A stretch of DNA of 64,000 nucleotides from Sphagnum compactum (lineage: Eukaryota > Bryophyta > Sphagnopsida > Sphagnales), in the NCBI GenBank assembly GCA_965153455.1, contig OZ234503.1, positions 9,243,118-9,307,117 on the forward strand. Reading direction: 5' to 3'. The notes below the pieces were generated by a model, which was not told the DNA's origin, made no database searches, and saw only the letters and a list, made by a program, of their open reading frames with translations. Of this stretch, positions 33,904 to 48,157 are shown in pieces (positions within the stretch are counted from its first letter, which is position 1; every line of letters begins with the position of its first letter). A program made the position numbers and the translations under genes.

Positions 33904-36900
33904 TTTTAAGCTAGAAAAATCATTTGTATAAAAAAATTATGCTCCTGCAAAACCGTGATTTTATATGGCAAAAATTATTAATCCTCAACTTCCAAAACTG
34001 TCACTACACACCCCACTCCACATCTGCAGAGTCCTCTTTCAAATTTCAAGCATAGAAATTTCTCTACAATTTCTAGAAAATTTTGCTCTGTTGTATTCTA
34101 ATCCACCCGGAATCAACCCCACTTTATGTCTTGAGATTTTAAAATAGTGAAATTGCTGAGTTGTATCCAAAGTGGCCCAAAATGAGCCCCACTTGAAATT
34201 TCTAAAAAGTATTGAAATGTGCTTAGGAAATGCTAAATCAACCCTACTTGCAAGTTTGAGGCATCAAGCTCTCTCATTGTCTTTGTACTTTTCATTCTAT
34301 GCCATGGCATAATTACTCTCCTGAACCTACAATGCATTAACAACACTTGTAGCTCCTTTTTCTTCCCACTTTCAATTATCTTGATATTTAAAGTTCAAGT
34401 TTAGACTCCTTATATCTTTCCCCTCACTATCTTCAACCCTAAGCATATGGAGTTGAAATACGGTAGTTGGAAAGTATTATTTTTTATTTATAGAGATTAT
34501 GATGGAGAAGTGTAGATGGATGTTTCTTGGTTTGAGACACATTATGGATTATACAATACTATAGAAACTTTATTGAAGAATAATTATTTTATTTTTCAAA
34601 ATCAGTTTTGACCAATTTTTTGGGAAATATTCAAAGTATTATTCAAATTTTAAAATATTTGGCAATGATGTAAAACCATGTATTAATATGTATATATTTA
34701 CTCTATCAATATTGACTAAAATTATTTCTTAATGTTTTTAATGTGGGCATTTTTGATTTCTTGAGGTTTATTTTTAACTTTATTTTTCAAGTTTTGGCTA
34801 CCCTTTTGTAAAGGGCTTTGCTTGCACATGAGGTGAGAGGGAGGGAAAGATGTAGAGAATAGCATAAGGTTTAATGCCATGCTTAGTTTTGTTTTTGATG
34901 TAGATGCTTTTGAAAGTAGAAATGGGGATTGAAAAGTTACAATAGAGTGTATTAATTCATCTATTTAGTTAACACAACTGTGACAATGTTGTCAAAGATG
35001 TTGTCAAAGATGAGAAGTGTTGAGTGTTGGTTTGTGAACATGTATCAAAGCAACTTAGTTTTGAGTATTTATAAATAAATTTGTTTTATATTACTTATAT
35101 ATATACATATCCTAAAAAATTGAAATCAATCTAATGAATAAAAAATACCCAATTTTTTTTATAAAAATGTAACTAATTATTTTAAACAATAAAAATGCCC
35201 AACACACAATTTGAAAAGATTTGAAAACGACACATTTTTGACAAATTTTTATTTAAACCTTAGTGTAATAATTTTTTGAAAATGAATTTATAAAATATTT
35301 TTAGAAAGACATATTGAAAAAAATTAAGAATATTTTTGGAATAATAAAATGTAGTGGCCTAAAGGGATGGGTGTGGCTCATGATTGAGTGCTTACATCCT
35401 ACCGAACAATCCTTACTACCTTTATAATTCAACCAATTTTAAGAGGTATGGTGGATTCCAAATTGATGTTAAGACTTTCTAAAGTGATCATCATGGAGGT
35501 TTTATTATCACTAGAAAATGGACCAAGCAATTATTAAAACATTACATGATTTGGTCTTTTACATGGCAACCATAGCGACCAACAAAATGTTAGCAAATTG
35601 ATAGGAACAAGGTAGCAACATGGTGCACACAATAACTTACCTAGTTAAAGTTTATTCCATTCTTCCAAGGTGCATCTTGTTTTGATAGTTCGAAGAAGGA
35701 CCTAGGAAAACAAAGGCATAGAACACAATTAAGTATTAGGGGTGGAGAACAAGAAACAAGTCACTATGGCAATCTCTTTAATTGTAAATAAATATTTATT
35801 ACCTTGCTAGGTTGTATTCACAAGTTCAACCCGTGAGTGTTTACCACCTTCAAATGATGGAAAAATGAAATGGATTAGATTAGGTTGGGATTTTACATTT
35901 AATGAGAATCACTAATCAACACTAAAAACAACCAAAGATTTTGTCCAAGATTTTGCTAGGTTCTACCTAGATAGAATTAAATTCAATAACTCAACTTACA
36001 AGCAAATTAAAAGCTTGTATGGTTAATTGATTATTGAAGTGTTCACAAAAGTTGGAAACTTTTTTATGGTATCAAATAGGAACATTCAAACATCGTTGTA
36101 ATATTTGTTCCTACTATTTGTACTAGTGAATTGTAACCTATACATGTTATCATACAACAAGTTTTGAAACATGTTTTCAAGGTCAATTTTAACAAATGGA
36201 CTACATATGTTATCAAATAGCAAATCTATGATGGACAAAAGCCACACATTAATTTCAGAACGAAAAACCTTAAACCTCAATTTTGTGGGTCATTAAGCTT
36301 GGACACAAGTGCGAGCCATGGAAGAAATAATATTAAAGGTTAGGAAAAAATTAGAATTACAAAAGCATTCATATGATTTTTTATGTATCAACTTTGGAGG
36401 CTAATGCACTAACTCTTCTTTTCACATTCATTTTAAAGATTGAAAAATTGATGTACATCCAACAATTACAACAATCGTTGAAAATTATTTACAACCTAGT
36501 TCTACCTCAATTGGAGCTGTAACATTAGGTGGATGCACAATAGCTTCAATTAGTGGAAGAACATTAAGATTAAAACAACAAGCTAGAGTCAAGCAAAAAG
36601 AACTAGGTTGAAATTATATTATAACAACAAGGTATGCAATTGGCTTTAGATATTGTGTGTATTATTTTACAACCAATCTAATCAGTGATCAATGACCTTT
36701 CATACTATTGCCAATTGCTTTGAGATTTTGAGTTGATGTGTGTGGGAACGTGTTTTACACATAGATTAGCATTACTAGCAATGGGTTGTTAGATTTGTTT
36801 AGTATTGCACCATCTTACACCATCCATTTTACACATGTTACACTTGAACACCACACTTTAGAAAACTATTACAGGTAATTTACAGAATTGATTTTTCAAA

Positions 36901-38450
36901 CAAACTTCTATTATTTGCATCTAGAGAAACAATTGTTGAAGGTAGCAAATTTTGAATTAGTGTTTGCGAAAAATATTGTTTTTTCATCATTATGGCACCA
37001 AGCATGTAAGTAAGAAAAGTGGGGGTGGAAAAGCTTAATTGCAAAAAGTTATGGGAACAAATAGGACAAGTTGGTAGGCAACCAAGCAAATAAGGTGAGA
37101 ATAAAAGATCAATAAGAAGACAATTATGGCAATAAGCATGCAAGCAAACAATAGTAACATTAGAAAAATTTGAAAATCAACAACTGAGTTTGCAACTCAT
37201 TTGTAATTGTAATGGACATTTGCAACTAGAAATACCCCTAGTTGCTTTAGACAAGTGACATAAGACAATTAGACACAAAAGACATGACATTTCCATGAAG
37301 TTGAAGTGTAATTAAAAACCTTATGATTAAGCCAAAAATTCTCATTCATTGCCATGGATGATGGTTAATATGATGTGGAAACTGCCCATAAACCATGTGG
37401 CAATTTGTCATTTATTCAAAAAATGTATATTATTATTTAATTAATTGTAATCTATCCTAAGCTAGGCTACGTTGTAATAGGCTACTTAACATGTTCACAT
37501 GCAGGTTCTAGGTTCACACATTTTATCGCTACTACAAAAGTCTGGTTTTCACACTAGTACTATCATGATTAAGATGATTATATAATCAAAATTAGTAGTC
37601 TAAAGTGGTTAATAGTGTCCATTATGATTAACATCAAATTAACAATGTTTGTTATGATTAAAAAAACTAGACTACTAGCATTGTAGTCAAATCAAAAAAC
37701 ATGCTTACCCACATGGCAAGTTTCGCACCCACATGGTGTTGTTAATGCTAACTAATATGACACATGTGTTTGAAACTAGTCATGAAAGCATGTGATTATA
37801 GGGTACTATAGTGCTATTTTTTGTGATGTGGCAATAAAAATAAAAAGACATATTATGTTATTACATTTTATCAAAACTACAAAAATAAAGAGGCAAGCTA
37901 TTGCATGAGCTTGGAGACTAAGTCTAAAGCCTAGAGTTGGAAATTAGGATGGTAAAATGTTTTTTCCCTTATACACATGCAAGTGAAACCCAAGAATTTA
38001 TCCGCAAAATGAATGTTCTACTAGTAAACCTAGAAACAAACATGGGGATGAATTAAAGCATTAATCTTCATTATGGATGAATGATTTTTCTCATTCATTA
38101 AATGCATGGATGAAAAAAATTGATTACATTTAGTACATTTTTTAATAATTAAACTTCCATCAGAATTATGGATGAATGTTTTATTTTATCGCTTAATTTT
38201 TGTGGATAATACTTTTCCATAATTTTAATTAACTAGAGTTTCATGAAACACAATGTAATTATATATGATATAACATTTGTTGAATAAGTAATGAAAATTC
38301 ATTATAGATGTATTTCGTAACTAAGGTTTTAAATGCCAGCATTTTTATTTTTAAAAAACTATATTACCAGTACTATGTTAACATCCACCCCATGATCATT
38401 ATTGTTCTATATATATAATTTTTATTTTTTAAAATGTTTTCTAAATCTTT
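33904..38450. other. AT-rich spacer, repeat-derived, no gene recognised
   Basis: Very AT-rich DNA with no frame above about 90 codons and no domain. The stretch 37527-37850 starts TTTTATCGCTACTACAAAA and ends in a roughly inverse copy, so a CACTA- or MITE-type relic is possible but not well supported. Confidence 0.4.
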
Positions 38451-38469
38451 TTTTCTTTGGGGGAAAATT

Positions 38470-38865
38470 GACCCAATGTCATTGACGACATTAGGTTTTT
38501 TCTTCCCCCTCCTTTAAAGGTGCCACAACTTCTTTCAAACCTACATATCACTATTGTTGGCAACAATGGGTGTTTTTTTCATTCTTCGTTAAGGGTGCCA
38601 TGACTTTTTTCAAATTTAACCAATGTTGTTGACAAAAATTGGTTTTGAATGTTTTAAACATTTTTAAATTACATAATGCCATTAGTAATAATGGGTTTTT
38701 GGAATAAATTAGAATTCTTTTTTAGGCACCTTACATAGTTTTTTTCAAACAATCTACTATCATAGATGACAATGGGGTTTTTTTTGTAATTATTTATTTT
38801 CAAAGCACCCCAATTTTCCACGAAGTAAATATATAATGTTGTTGACAACAATTGGGCGGGGGGGT
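38470..38865. repeat. diverged tandem array of about 80-bp hairpin units
   Basis: Six units begin near 38474, 38551, 38622, 38674, 38759 and 38836. Each has a short palindromic core of the type AATGTCATTGACGACATT or TTGTTGACAACAATTGGG, a T-rich block and, in most, a GGTGCCAYRACTT-like motif with TTTTTTCAAA. Divergence is high, so the array is old. Confidence 0.6.
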
Positions 38866-39480
38866 TGACATTCATTCCATGACAATATTTCTTGAATTGC
38901 TTAACATTTTTCATGAAATTGATTTCTTAAGCAATTTCTTTAAAATCATTTTGGTCCATCATATTTTCCCCTACTATCACAATTTCATTATCCATCATTA
39001 TTAAATGATATTCAAATTTGAAATATTAATATTTGGATAACAAATGAGGATGGATATAATAATTTTGAATTTATAATCTTCCAATTATGGATGAATTTCA
39101 TCAAATGATTTATTTATTTAATACAAATCATAAATGAAATTCATCCATTTAGGTGGATTAAAATCACATTAAAATTTTAACTTCAAAGCTCAAAGCTCCG
39201 AGCTTAGGCTTCACGTTCATACATAAGCCATCCTCCAAAAATAAATGATAGCATATTAGTGTAGTTCAAGTTTTTTTTTATGTTTATTGATGATGAAAAA
39301 AATAAATGAAACCTATTAATGGAGATAACAATTAAAATGAAATTCAATAGCAAAATGCAATGAGAAAATGAAATATTAATCCAAAATTGAACATTGATAT
39401 ATGTATATTTACTAACTCCAATAACTTAAACTAGTTTCACATTAATAACTACTTTACACAATCCACCCTAAAGGCCTAAA

Positions 39481-41230
39481 CTAAGTATCATTATTTGAGC
39501 TTTCAATAAGAACACCAATGACTGCCTTAAAGGCCCAAACTAATGAACCATCATTATTAAAGCTAGAATCATATTCCTCTACCCTATCTACTCCATCATT
39601 CACCACTACATTAGGCATAACCATAGATATTGAAATTTGTAGACATACATCTACATCATCATTTCGTAACATGAACATATCAAACTTTGTATGGTCAATT
39701 TGAACATTATCAATTACTTGTTTCCTACAAGGTTCCTTCCGCAAAACTATTTTCCATCCTCTTCCCTTGGGGTGACTAGAAACAAAGACTTGATTTGCAT
39801 GTAATGGGAAAACAAAAGATTAGTTTAAATGGGAATTTGGGAATCAATTTTCTTGAACATTGGGATTTTTTTTAAATTGCCTTTCCTTTTTTGACAATTG
39901 CAACAATTGAACTTCTTGTCCACACTGGAAACAAAAGCAATTCTTTAAAATGATCCAAAAACACAACAACCCTTACCTAAAATTGAACTCTAGGGTAGAT
40001 AGGATAACATTCCTTTCTTGATTTCATTATTTTACTTTTATTTTGTTATGGCATAATTTATCTTGCCATAATTTGCATTGCCAAATTTTAGGGTACTAGT
40101 CCTTACAAATAATTCCATGTCAAGATGTCAATTTACATTCAATGATTGAAAGTCACTTTTTAAAAAATTATGATTATTTTGTTTCATCAGGGATAGTATC
40201 AACATATAAATTAAATATGATCATAAAGGAAACATGAGTATGTAAGAAGTTATGTGTGCCATGTTGACATCAACTCCAAATTTTGTAGCACAAATGAAGG
40301 TGCCATATCTTATAGGTTTGCAATCATGATTCGTGCACAACCATTTCTTTCAATAACTTCATCATTCAGAGAAACATCTTTTTCATCCCACACTCTTTGT
40401 TGAATGGTTACGAAATCCTATAAATGTTATGTACAAAACCCTAGACCCTCCTCTAATGCATAGCCTTCTACCATGCTTCCTTTTGGCTTGCCTTTATTTT
40501 TTTAGAAATCCTCTCAAGGCTTTGAGATAATGTTGAATAGGGTACATCCATCAAGTGTGCACTAGACCACACAATTCCAATTGCTCCACTAAATGAACCA
40601 AAAGATGTGTCATTACATCAAAATATGAAGGAGGGAATTCTCATTCCAACAATACAAATGTTAAAGCCACATCATGTTTAAGGTCCCCCATTGTTAGTGG
40701 GTCCACAATTTTTGTACACAACTATTTGAAAACTTGTGATAATCAAATAATGGCCATAGTACAACCTTTGCCATAAGGTGTCGCATGCATAAAAACAAGA
40801 CTTCTTACATCATGATGTGATAATCATGTGATTTCATCCCCTTCATTTCTTCATCCTTTTGCAATATCTTTCTTAATGAAGACATGTAGTGAGATGGTGT
40901 TTTCAAATTGCTATATAATTTGTATAAACCTTTCCTTTTCTTCATATGTTAAAACACAAATGAAACAATAGGTTTAATCACCTTACCTACAAGATTATGT
41001 AGCCACAAATGTGGCCATATGCCACATTCTTTGAAATCTTCATAGATGACTATTATGTCCTTTGCATCAAAGATTATTTTCATGACATTTTCACATTATT
41101 TTTTTTCGTAATGCATTACATCCAATGCGTTTCAAAATTAGGAAGCCATATCCAATAAGGAAGTGGAAGACTATATTAGTTAAATTGGAATTTCACCATT
41201 GCCATCCTAGTTTAAATCATAGCAAAATGT
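39481..41230 (-). pseudogene. decayed CACTA (En/Spm) transposase with DUF4218- and DUF4216-like parts
   Basis: Reading the minus strand from about 41230 downward, fragments in shifting frames recall plant CACTA transposases. LPYWIWLPNFETHWM is followed by HIWLHNLVGKVIKPI and LKTPSHYMSSLRKIL. Then comes the DUF4218-like signature GMKSHDYHIMM (near 40830), with CMRHLMAK, HMDVP-type and GSMVEGYALEEGLGFC blocks down to about 40420. At 39760-39481 a region like the DUF4216 C-terminus reads RGRGWKIVLRKEPCRKQVID and DDVDVCLQISISM. Many stops and frameshifts interrupt it, so it is inactive. I could not place the CACTA termini. Confidence 0.75.
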
Positions 41231-44200
41231 ATGTGGGTGCAAACAAGATACAATGAGCCAATATGATTACTTTAAAGGAGCATCAAATGTTTTTTTCCCC
41301 AAAAAAGTTTTTTCATACAAATGAATTTTGGAACAATTTTTTTGCAATTTGTTATGATAAATGCTTATAGTTGTCCTAGTACATGCCATTTTTTTTGTTT
41401 ATCATTTTTGAATAAATGTGAATTCTTGAAAGTGTTTTGATTCCTTGTAAATTTAGTGTTCTATTTATTAAAATGATAACAATTCCAAATCATAACCAAA
41501 AATTCATTTTTTACACTTTTATGTTTATTTTGTTAATAAGCTATAACGTTTTTTAACACATCATATGGGGGCAGCCATACTAACATATACCATAGCAGTT
41601 GTAACCATTGTTTTATTTTTTGAACTTTTGATTGTTAAAAAAAATTTAATAATAATAAATAGAATTTTTTTTAATAAAATTTTATTTTGAATACTTTATG
41701 TACATATTATAAAAATGTGAAATCAATTTAATGGATGAAAAATACGTATAAGGACTTTTTAGGCTTTGTAAACACTACTTAAAAGTTGCCTAAAAGTAGC
41801 TTAAAAGCAATTTTGACACTAAAAACACAATTTGAAAAAACAATTATGACATATTTTTGGATGTTTTTAATATGCACCTTAACATGATAGTATTAAAAAA
41901 AACTTTTAAAATTTTTAATTTTTTTTAAAGATGTATTAAAAATATTCTTCAAAAAAAGCAATGGTCTAAGGGGGCACGTGTGCTCCTAATAGCATGATTG
42001 AACCCATGTAGATTATACCTCATTTATAGGTGGTAAAGTACTTTCAAAGTTCTAAAATTTTAGATCAATTTTGGAAACTTTTTGAATTTTTAAAGTTTTA
42101 AAATTTCACATATTTTAAAGTATGAATGTTTTTTAAGTGTGGTTAATAGGTCTTAATCCTCTTTATTTTTTCCCATCAAATGTGTTTTTATTATATGAGT
42201 CCTTTTTATTATCCTTTGCAAAATTGATTCATATCTAACACCATAGGTGTTCACTTTTAGAAGTCCTAAATCAAAAATTTAAATTTAAAGTTTTATCAAA
42301 TGAATTTTTTGTTTGAATTCCTTGACATTCATATGAATGAAAAATCAACAATTTGACATGATTGACATGGCTTTAAATTGCAAAACATAAATATTTATCC
42401 AATTTTGACTATTTTTCTTTGTGATCCGACACCTTTTTTGGCTTGTTGGATTGTGACTATACCCATGCTCAATCCAAACTAACACACAAAGGATTATAAT
42501 TGTTTATGATTTTAAAGCCTATGGATCATGATACACAATGCAAAATAACAAAGGATGATGAGTGGATACCCAAAGGTTGAGTAATTTGTCAAGTTATAGT
42601 TGTAATTAATATAATTACTAGGTGGGTAACTAGGCTAGGCAAGCTAAGGTATGTATGGTATCTAAGCCATGTATGTATGTTAAATAAATAGGTAAGTAGG
42701 TGGGCTATGTAGGTTAGGAAGATAGTTAGTTAGTTAGCCTTAGTAGACTATGAAAATAACTACATTAAATGGGTAGCTTTAGGTGTAGGTAGATACACTA
42801 GGTAGGTAGGTAGATATGTTAAAGGTAGGTACATAGGGGTGTCGACAAAGTAAAATAAACCAAAAAAAATAGTCTGCCCAAAATCCAATTAAAAAATGGA
42901 ACAATTTTTTATATGGACACAAGAAAATATTTTGAAGTAAAAATATAAAACCATAGGGCCCTTATTTCATTTATGAGAAGTTGGATACAAAGTTTGAACA
43001 ATTTTGGTATCATAAAAGTAGAAGTAAGTTTGAAACAATGGTGGTGTTCAAACCTACTTCATACTAAAATTTTAATATATTATAATTATAACATCCACAA
43101 TTTGATAATACATACGTATTTTTTAGGGCTTCATAAAGTTGAAAATTTTTAAAAATCAATATTTCATCCACATGTAGCCCATTTTGGTAAGGTTGGACAT
43201 TTTGTGCAAGTAGAAATATTTTTTTAAAATTCTACTTAATTCTACTTTCAAGATGGGATTTTAAAACATTTTAAATATAAAATGAAAGATTATCATCATG
43301 TTAATTATTGTACCAAAAACTTTTATACTTTCAATACATTAAAACTTTTTCATGGCTACATGTAATATTTTGACAAGGAGCAGTGAGCCATCTACTTAAC
43401 ATAGCTTGCACCCATAGGCTAGGTGGTTAGCTAGGCTAGGTGGCTAGCTAAGCTAGGTAAATTAGGTGGACCAAATGGGCTATTGCAAGGTTAAATGGAC
43501 CAAAATGGGTGTAATATAGTGAGATATTTTGTAGTGTAAATGTGGTTCAAATGGGACACACTTATTTAAATATTGGAATTATAAACTTAGGGACACATAT
43601 TTTGAAATTATTAACTTGATTTTCTATATGATGTAGGTTCATGCATAATTCATAAATGAAAAATAACTATGGACATCTAAATTGAACATTAAGATCATAT
43701 AATTAAGAAATGATATATATAGAGACTTCAAAATGATTCAATTTCATTGCTACTATGGTTGTTAAAAGACTAAAATTTAGTGAAATAATATACTAATGAA
43801 AACAAGTTTCAAGGATTTCATAACATGTCAATTCACTAAAATAAACATTGTTGTTTGCAATTGAAAACAATTTGGTTGCAAATGACAGTTTTTCTTCTAG
43901 TGATTATATGTTATTGTTTATGAATTTTTTTGTCATTAAAACAATGATTTTCAATGTATCAAAAATAACATTGTATAGAAATAACTCCATTTGTGGTTCT
44001 TTTTTTTCCTAAAATGTTCAATACAAAAAATAAAGAAGTGGTTTCAATTGATTTGTTACATGTGTTGGAAAACTATACCCTAGTTACCCTAGATTGCAAA
44101 GGTTAGGAAGGTTGATAAGGTAGGTAGTTAAGTAGGTAGGATAGTTTGTTGAGTAAACAAAGTAAGTTAAGTATGATAGTTATGATAAGCTATCTAAGTA

Positions 44201-44240
44201 AATTAGTAAAAATGATCATAATCATAAAATGACACAAAAT

Positions 44241-44303
44241 GTGATACAATGCTAAAGGACTTGGTCTCCAAATGTGGAGGTGAGGGGTTCAAGTCTTTAA
44301 TCT
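44241..44303 (+). repeat. tRNA-like SINE head, X2 copy
   Basis: Identical in structure to 17563-17625: D-arm-like, anticodon-arm-like and B-box-like (GGTTCAAGTC) blocks in the correct order and spacing. Confidence 0.45.
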
Positions 44304-47300
44304 TGCAACCTATCTATATGACCAAGCTTCCCTAGGTTGTTAATTAGGTTACCTAGCTAGGATTAAACCTAGGTTGCATGTTAGTTGGGCTACCTAACTA
44401 CCCTTTTTTTAATGACATAATAGATATGCACATGTATCTAGGACTATGCATTGGACATGTGTCATCATATTACATGCACATATTTATATGTTTCATCATA
44501 GATGAATTACAAGATAGTAATAACCTTGGTGTGATAAAGCTTATAAACATCCAAGAAATTGGCTAAAAAACCCTAATCATGTTACATGGCAAACACAACC
44601 ACTTTTGCAATTGGGTGCCATGTATTGTCTTTTGAAACTTGTTCAAGGCAAGTGGACATTATACTAATCACATATGATATTTACAACTTAAAACTAGTTG
44701 TCAATACACAATTTTCTTGTAATGATTGTTCAACAATTTTGAAGTCCATATGAAGTCCAAAATCAAGTTGACAACCCATAATTTTGAACTTTAAAAATCC
44801 ATAGCTATTTTTAATTTAATAAATTATGTAAAATAAATCTATCTAAAGGAAGTTATTTCCATTTTTCCATATAAGGTTCAAATTATTGAAAATAAAATAA
44901 AATTACTTAATTTTAAATAGGTGCTTAAAATTGGATTGTGTAAATAGACTTTGTATATTTTTAAAATATCTTCAATTTTAATAAAACATTCATTGAATAT
45001 TGTATTATTTAAGGCATACGAAAAAATACCTTTTTATTTCAAATTTTCCATAAAATATACAAAGAATAATTTCCTCTAAAAATCTATACATCATATACAT
45101 ATGCAAATTAACAACCTCCAACCAAGTCCTCATAATAAATAGAACACAATAAATATCATTACTTAAAATATGATAACCATTGTGATTGCATTTATGTTGT
45201 GAAATATGGAGTTTGTTGTTTTCATTTTGGTTCACCATACCTTGCATTCACCTTGTAAAGGATGGAAAAAGGATGGGGATTGTCCATGTATTTTTTCCCC
45301 ACCATAAATAACCTTGAAATTACAAAAGAATGCATATGCATTTTGAATGGGTATCCATAATTTAACTAACAAATATTGCCATTGTAGATTGTGTGATGAG
45401 GAATTTTTTGTCCAAGCCTAAAAACATTTGTGTTTTGAAACATTGAAATGGGTTCATTAAGATGGCTTGAAGACTATTATCATTGATAAGTGACAATAAC
45501 ATGCATCTTTTGAATATGTTATTAGTCCATTTAAATACAATGACGTGTGCCCCTAAGGTGAAAGCATGGTAAAGTATATAGAAAAAGTTGCCAAAAAAAT
45601 ATCAAGTTAAAAAAGAGGCAAATTTTCACAAAAATGCAAGAAAGTAGATTCAAATTTTACTTAAATTTAATTTTGAAACTATTCAACCCTCAATTGGGTT
45701 TATTGTAAATCAACTACAAAATTTCAAAAACTTTGGAATAATAAAAGTAGGCAATAAATAGGTTTGAAATTGACTGGTCAATATGATGTTCAAACTACTT
45801 TTTCATTAGAAACTTTAATGAAATATACACGTATGAAATTATAGCATAAATATCATTGTATATTCAAGGGCTTCACCAAAAAATAAATCTATTTTTTCTT
45901 TAGTAGAATATACTTGACACATACTTGAATCAAATGTTACACTGTAGAAAGTAGGTTTTAAAAGTTATTTGCATTTAGAAAAATATACTTGGAACCTACT
46001 TTTACATTGCAAAATTTAAAAATCCATGCATAATAATGAAGAAGTATCTTGTTATTTATCATTCTACTAAAAAGATTGAATGTATAATAATTTTGTGATG
46101 GGTTTTGGTCCTACTTTTTGTTCACATGACAAGTAGACTGGCAAATACTTTTAGTTGTACACTTTACTGTGTTTTCACCCCCTAGGATGTAAGAATATGA
46201 TGAATATATGTTACAATATTGTCCCTATAACAAAATATTTTAATGGTGTTGTGCATTAAGGGTGTTCACATTAATGTATTTGATTTGATATGTATTAATG
46301 TTCTAGTTATTTTTAAGTTTGAAGTTTAAGTTGTCACTAATTCATAAACATATGGTTTATGAACATGGGGCTCAAATGGATTGTTCATGGTGAAGTTTTC
46401 ATCAAATACCATTGGGACACCAAAATGTTTACAATTTGGAACCTGTAATGGGCACATAAAGGCCACATCTTGTATGTCATTGCTAATACATGGATGGTTG
46501 CATTGATTTGTATCTAAGAATCCAAAGTGATTTAGAGAACCTATAAAATTCAAAGATGTTTTAGCACTTTAAAATACACCACCCACTTAAATTACTTGAC
46601 CACTCTTGTGACAATGAATCACATCAATACCTTCTTATTGAATGACAAAGAAGATGTTGCTAAATCTAATACTAGCACAAGACTTTTGAAATTTGTACCT
46701 ACCATAGAGCATGGATAGATTGTCTACTATAAAAAGAATGACCTAAAGATATGGTGAATAATTTGTAGATATGGTCATAGGGATATGTGTAAATGTTTTA
46801 AGAAAACATTTGGCGACTCATTAGCATGCATCTATTTAGCTTGTGAGAAAAAAACTAGTACTCCTTTTCCACATTGTACTTCAAACTTGAAAAACCTTAG
46901 CTTGACCTTTTATTTGCAATAACAAGAAAATGTCAAAACATTAGAGTTGTGTTGTAAAATAAATTTTGTGTGTAGCATGTTCCACTTTTGCTAACTGTGT
47001 TTGTGGATATGGTCATAGGGATATGTGTGCATACTTGAAGTTTACAAAATTATTATTGGGTTTCTATTTTGACGGTATTGTTATTTGGTGTGTTTCAAAT
47101 TTCATCACAGAAATTTGAAATTACACATTGGGGGAAATGTAAGTTCATGAAAATTGCAGAAATTGGCATTCTACATACAAGATTTCATTGAGCATAGCCC
47201 TGGTCCTTATTGACTAACATTTGGCCACAGTGACAAGATTGAAACTCAAGTAAGGGACAAGGAAAAAAGTAGTGTTGAAATAATGTACTTTGAAGAAATT

Positions 47301-48082
47301 GAATGACAGAAAACTCATCTAAAAAAATTGAGAACCTTATACAAGCTTGGGTTGCTAAGTAAGAAATTATTAGTCAAGTTCTTTGAAGGCTCACTCAGAT
47401 TTTGACAACCTACACAATTTTCCACTTGTTGGAAAAATTTAAAGATTTAAAGTACACTAGTTGTACCTTCTTGGGCATTGTAGATAGAGCAGGAATGTGT
47501 TACAATAGACTAGGTAACATTTAGAAAACTTATAACACATTTATAGATAGAAACACCAACAATGATGGAAACAAACACAAATCAAAACTCCAAAGGAAGC
47601 AGAGGGGCAATTCATGAGTATAGTTGTTGAAAAGGGACATGAACATCCAATATAAATCTATTGAAATGAAGCATATTATTGTCTGACATATGTCATTCTT
47701 TTGCAAAGAAAAAATCTTCACCTGATGGACAAGATAAACATTTACCTACAAAGTAAAGTACAAAAGAAAGTGCCAATGTGCAACCTTTCACCAAACTATA
47801 TACACATAAAAGATCACATTAGTTGACTAAACAAATAGAACCACGAATTACATCACCTGCAAGGCAACTAACAAGAATATGAAAAGGATGAATTCTCATT
47901 AGTTCTAATAACATCACAAATTTGCTTCTATGCTCGAAAATTAACTTGCACCCTAGGGACCTCCCACTCTAAAGGAGTAAGAGTAGGAGCCCTCACCCTC
48001 CTACACCTCATGACCTACACACCTTTAGGTTCATGATACTGTTCACCTCATGTTGTATGATGGTTGAAAACCAAGGGTGGTG

Positions 48083-48157
48083 GGGGACATTCCCAAAATA
48101 CAAGGCTAGACTAGGCTACTGCCTTGTCCTAGGGCCCATAATTTTGGGAATGTCCCC
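48083..48157. repeat. perfect 17-bp inverted repeat (hairpin), X2 copy
   Basis: Arms at 48083-48099 and 48141-48157 match those of the left copy exactly, with the same 41-nt loop. Confidence 0.85.
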
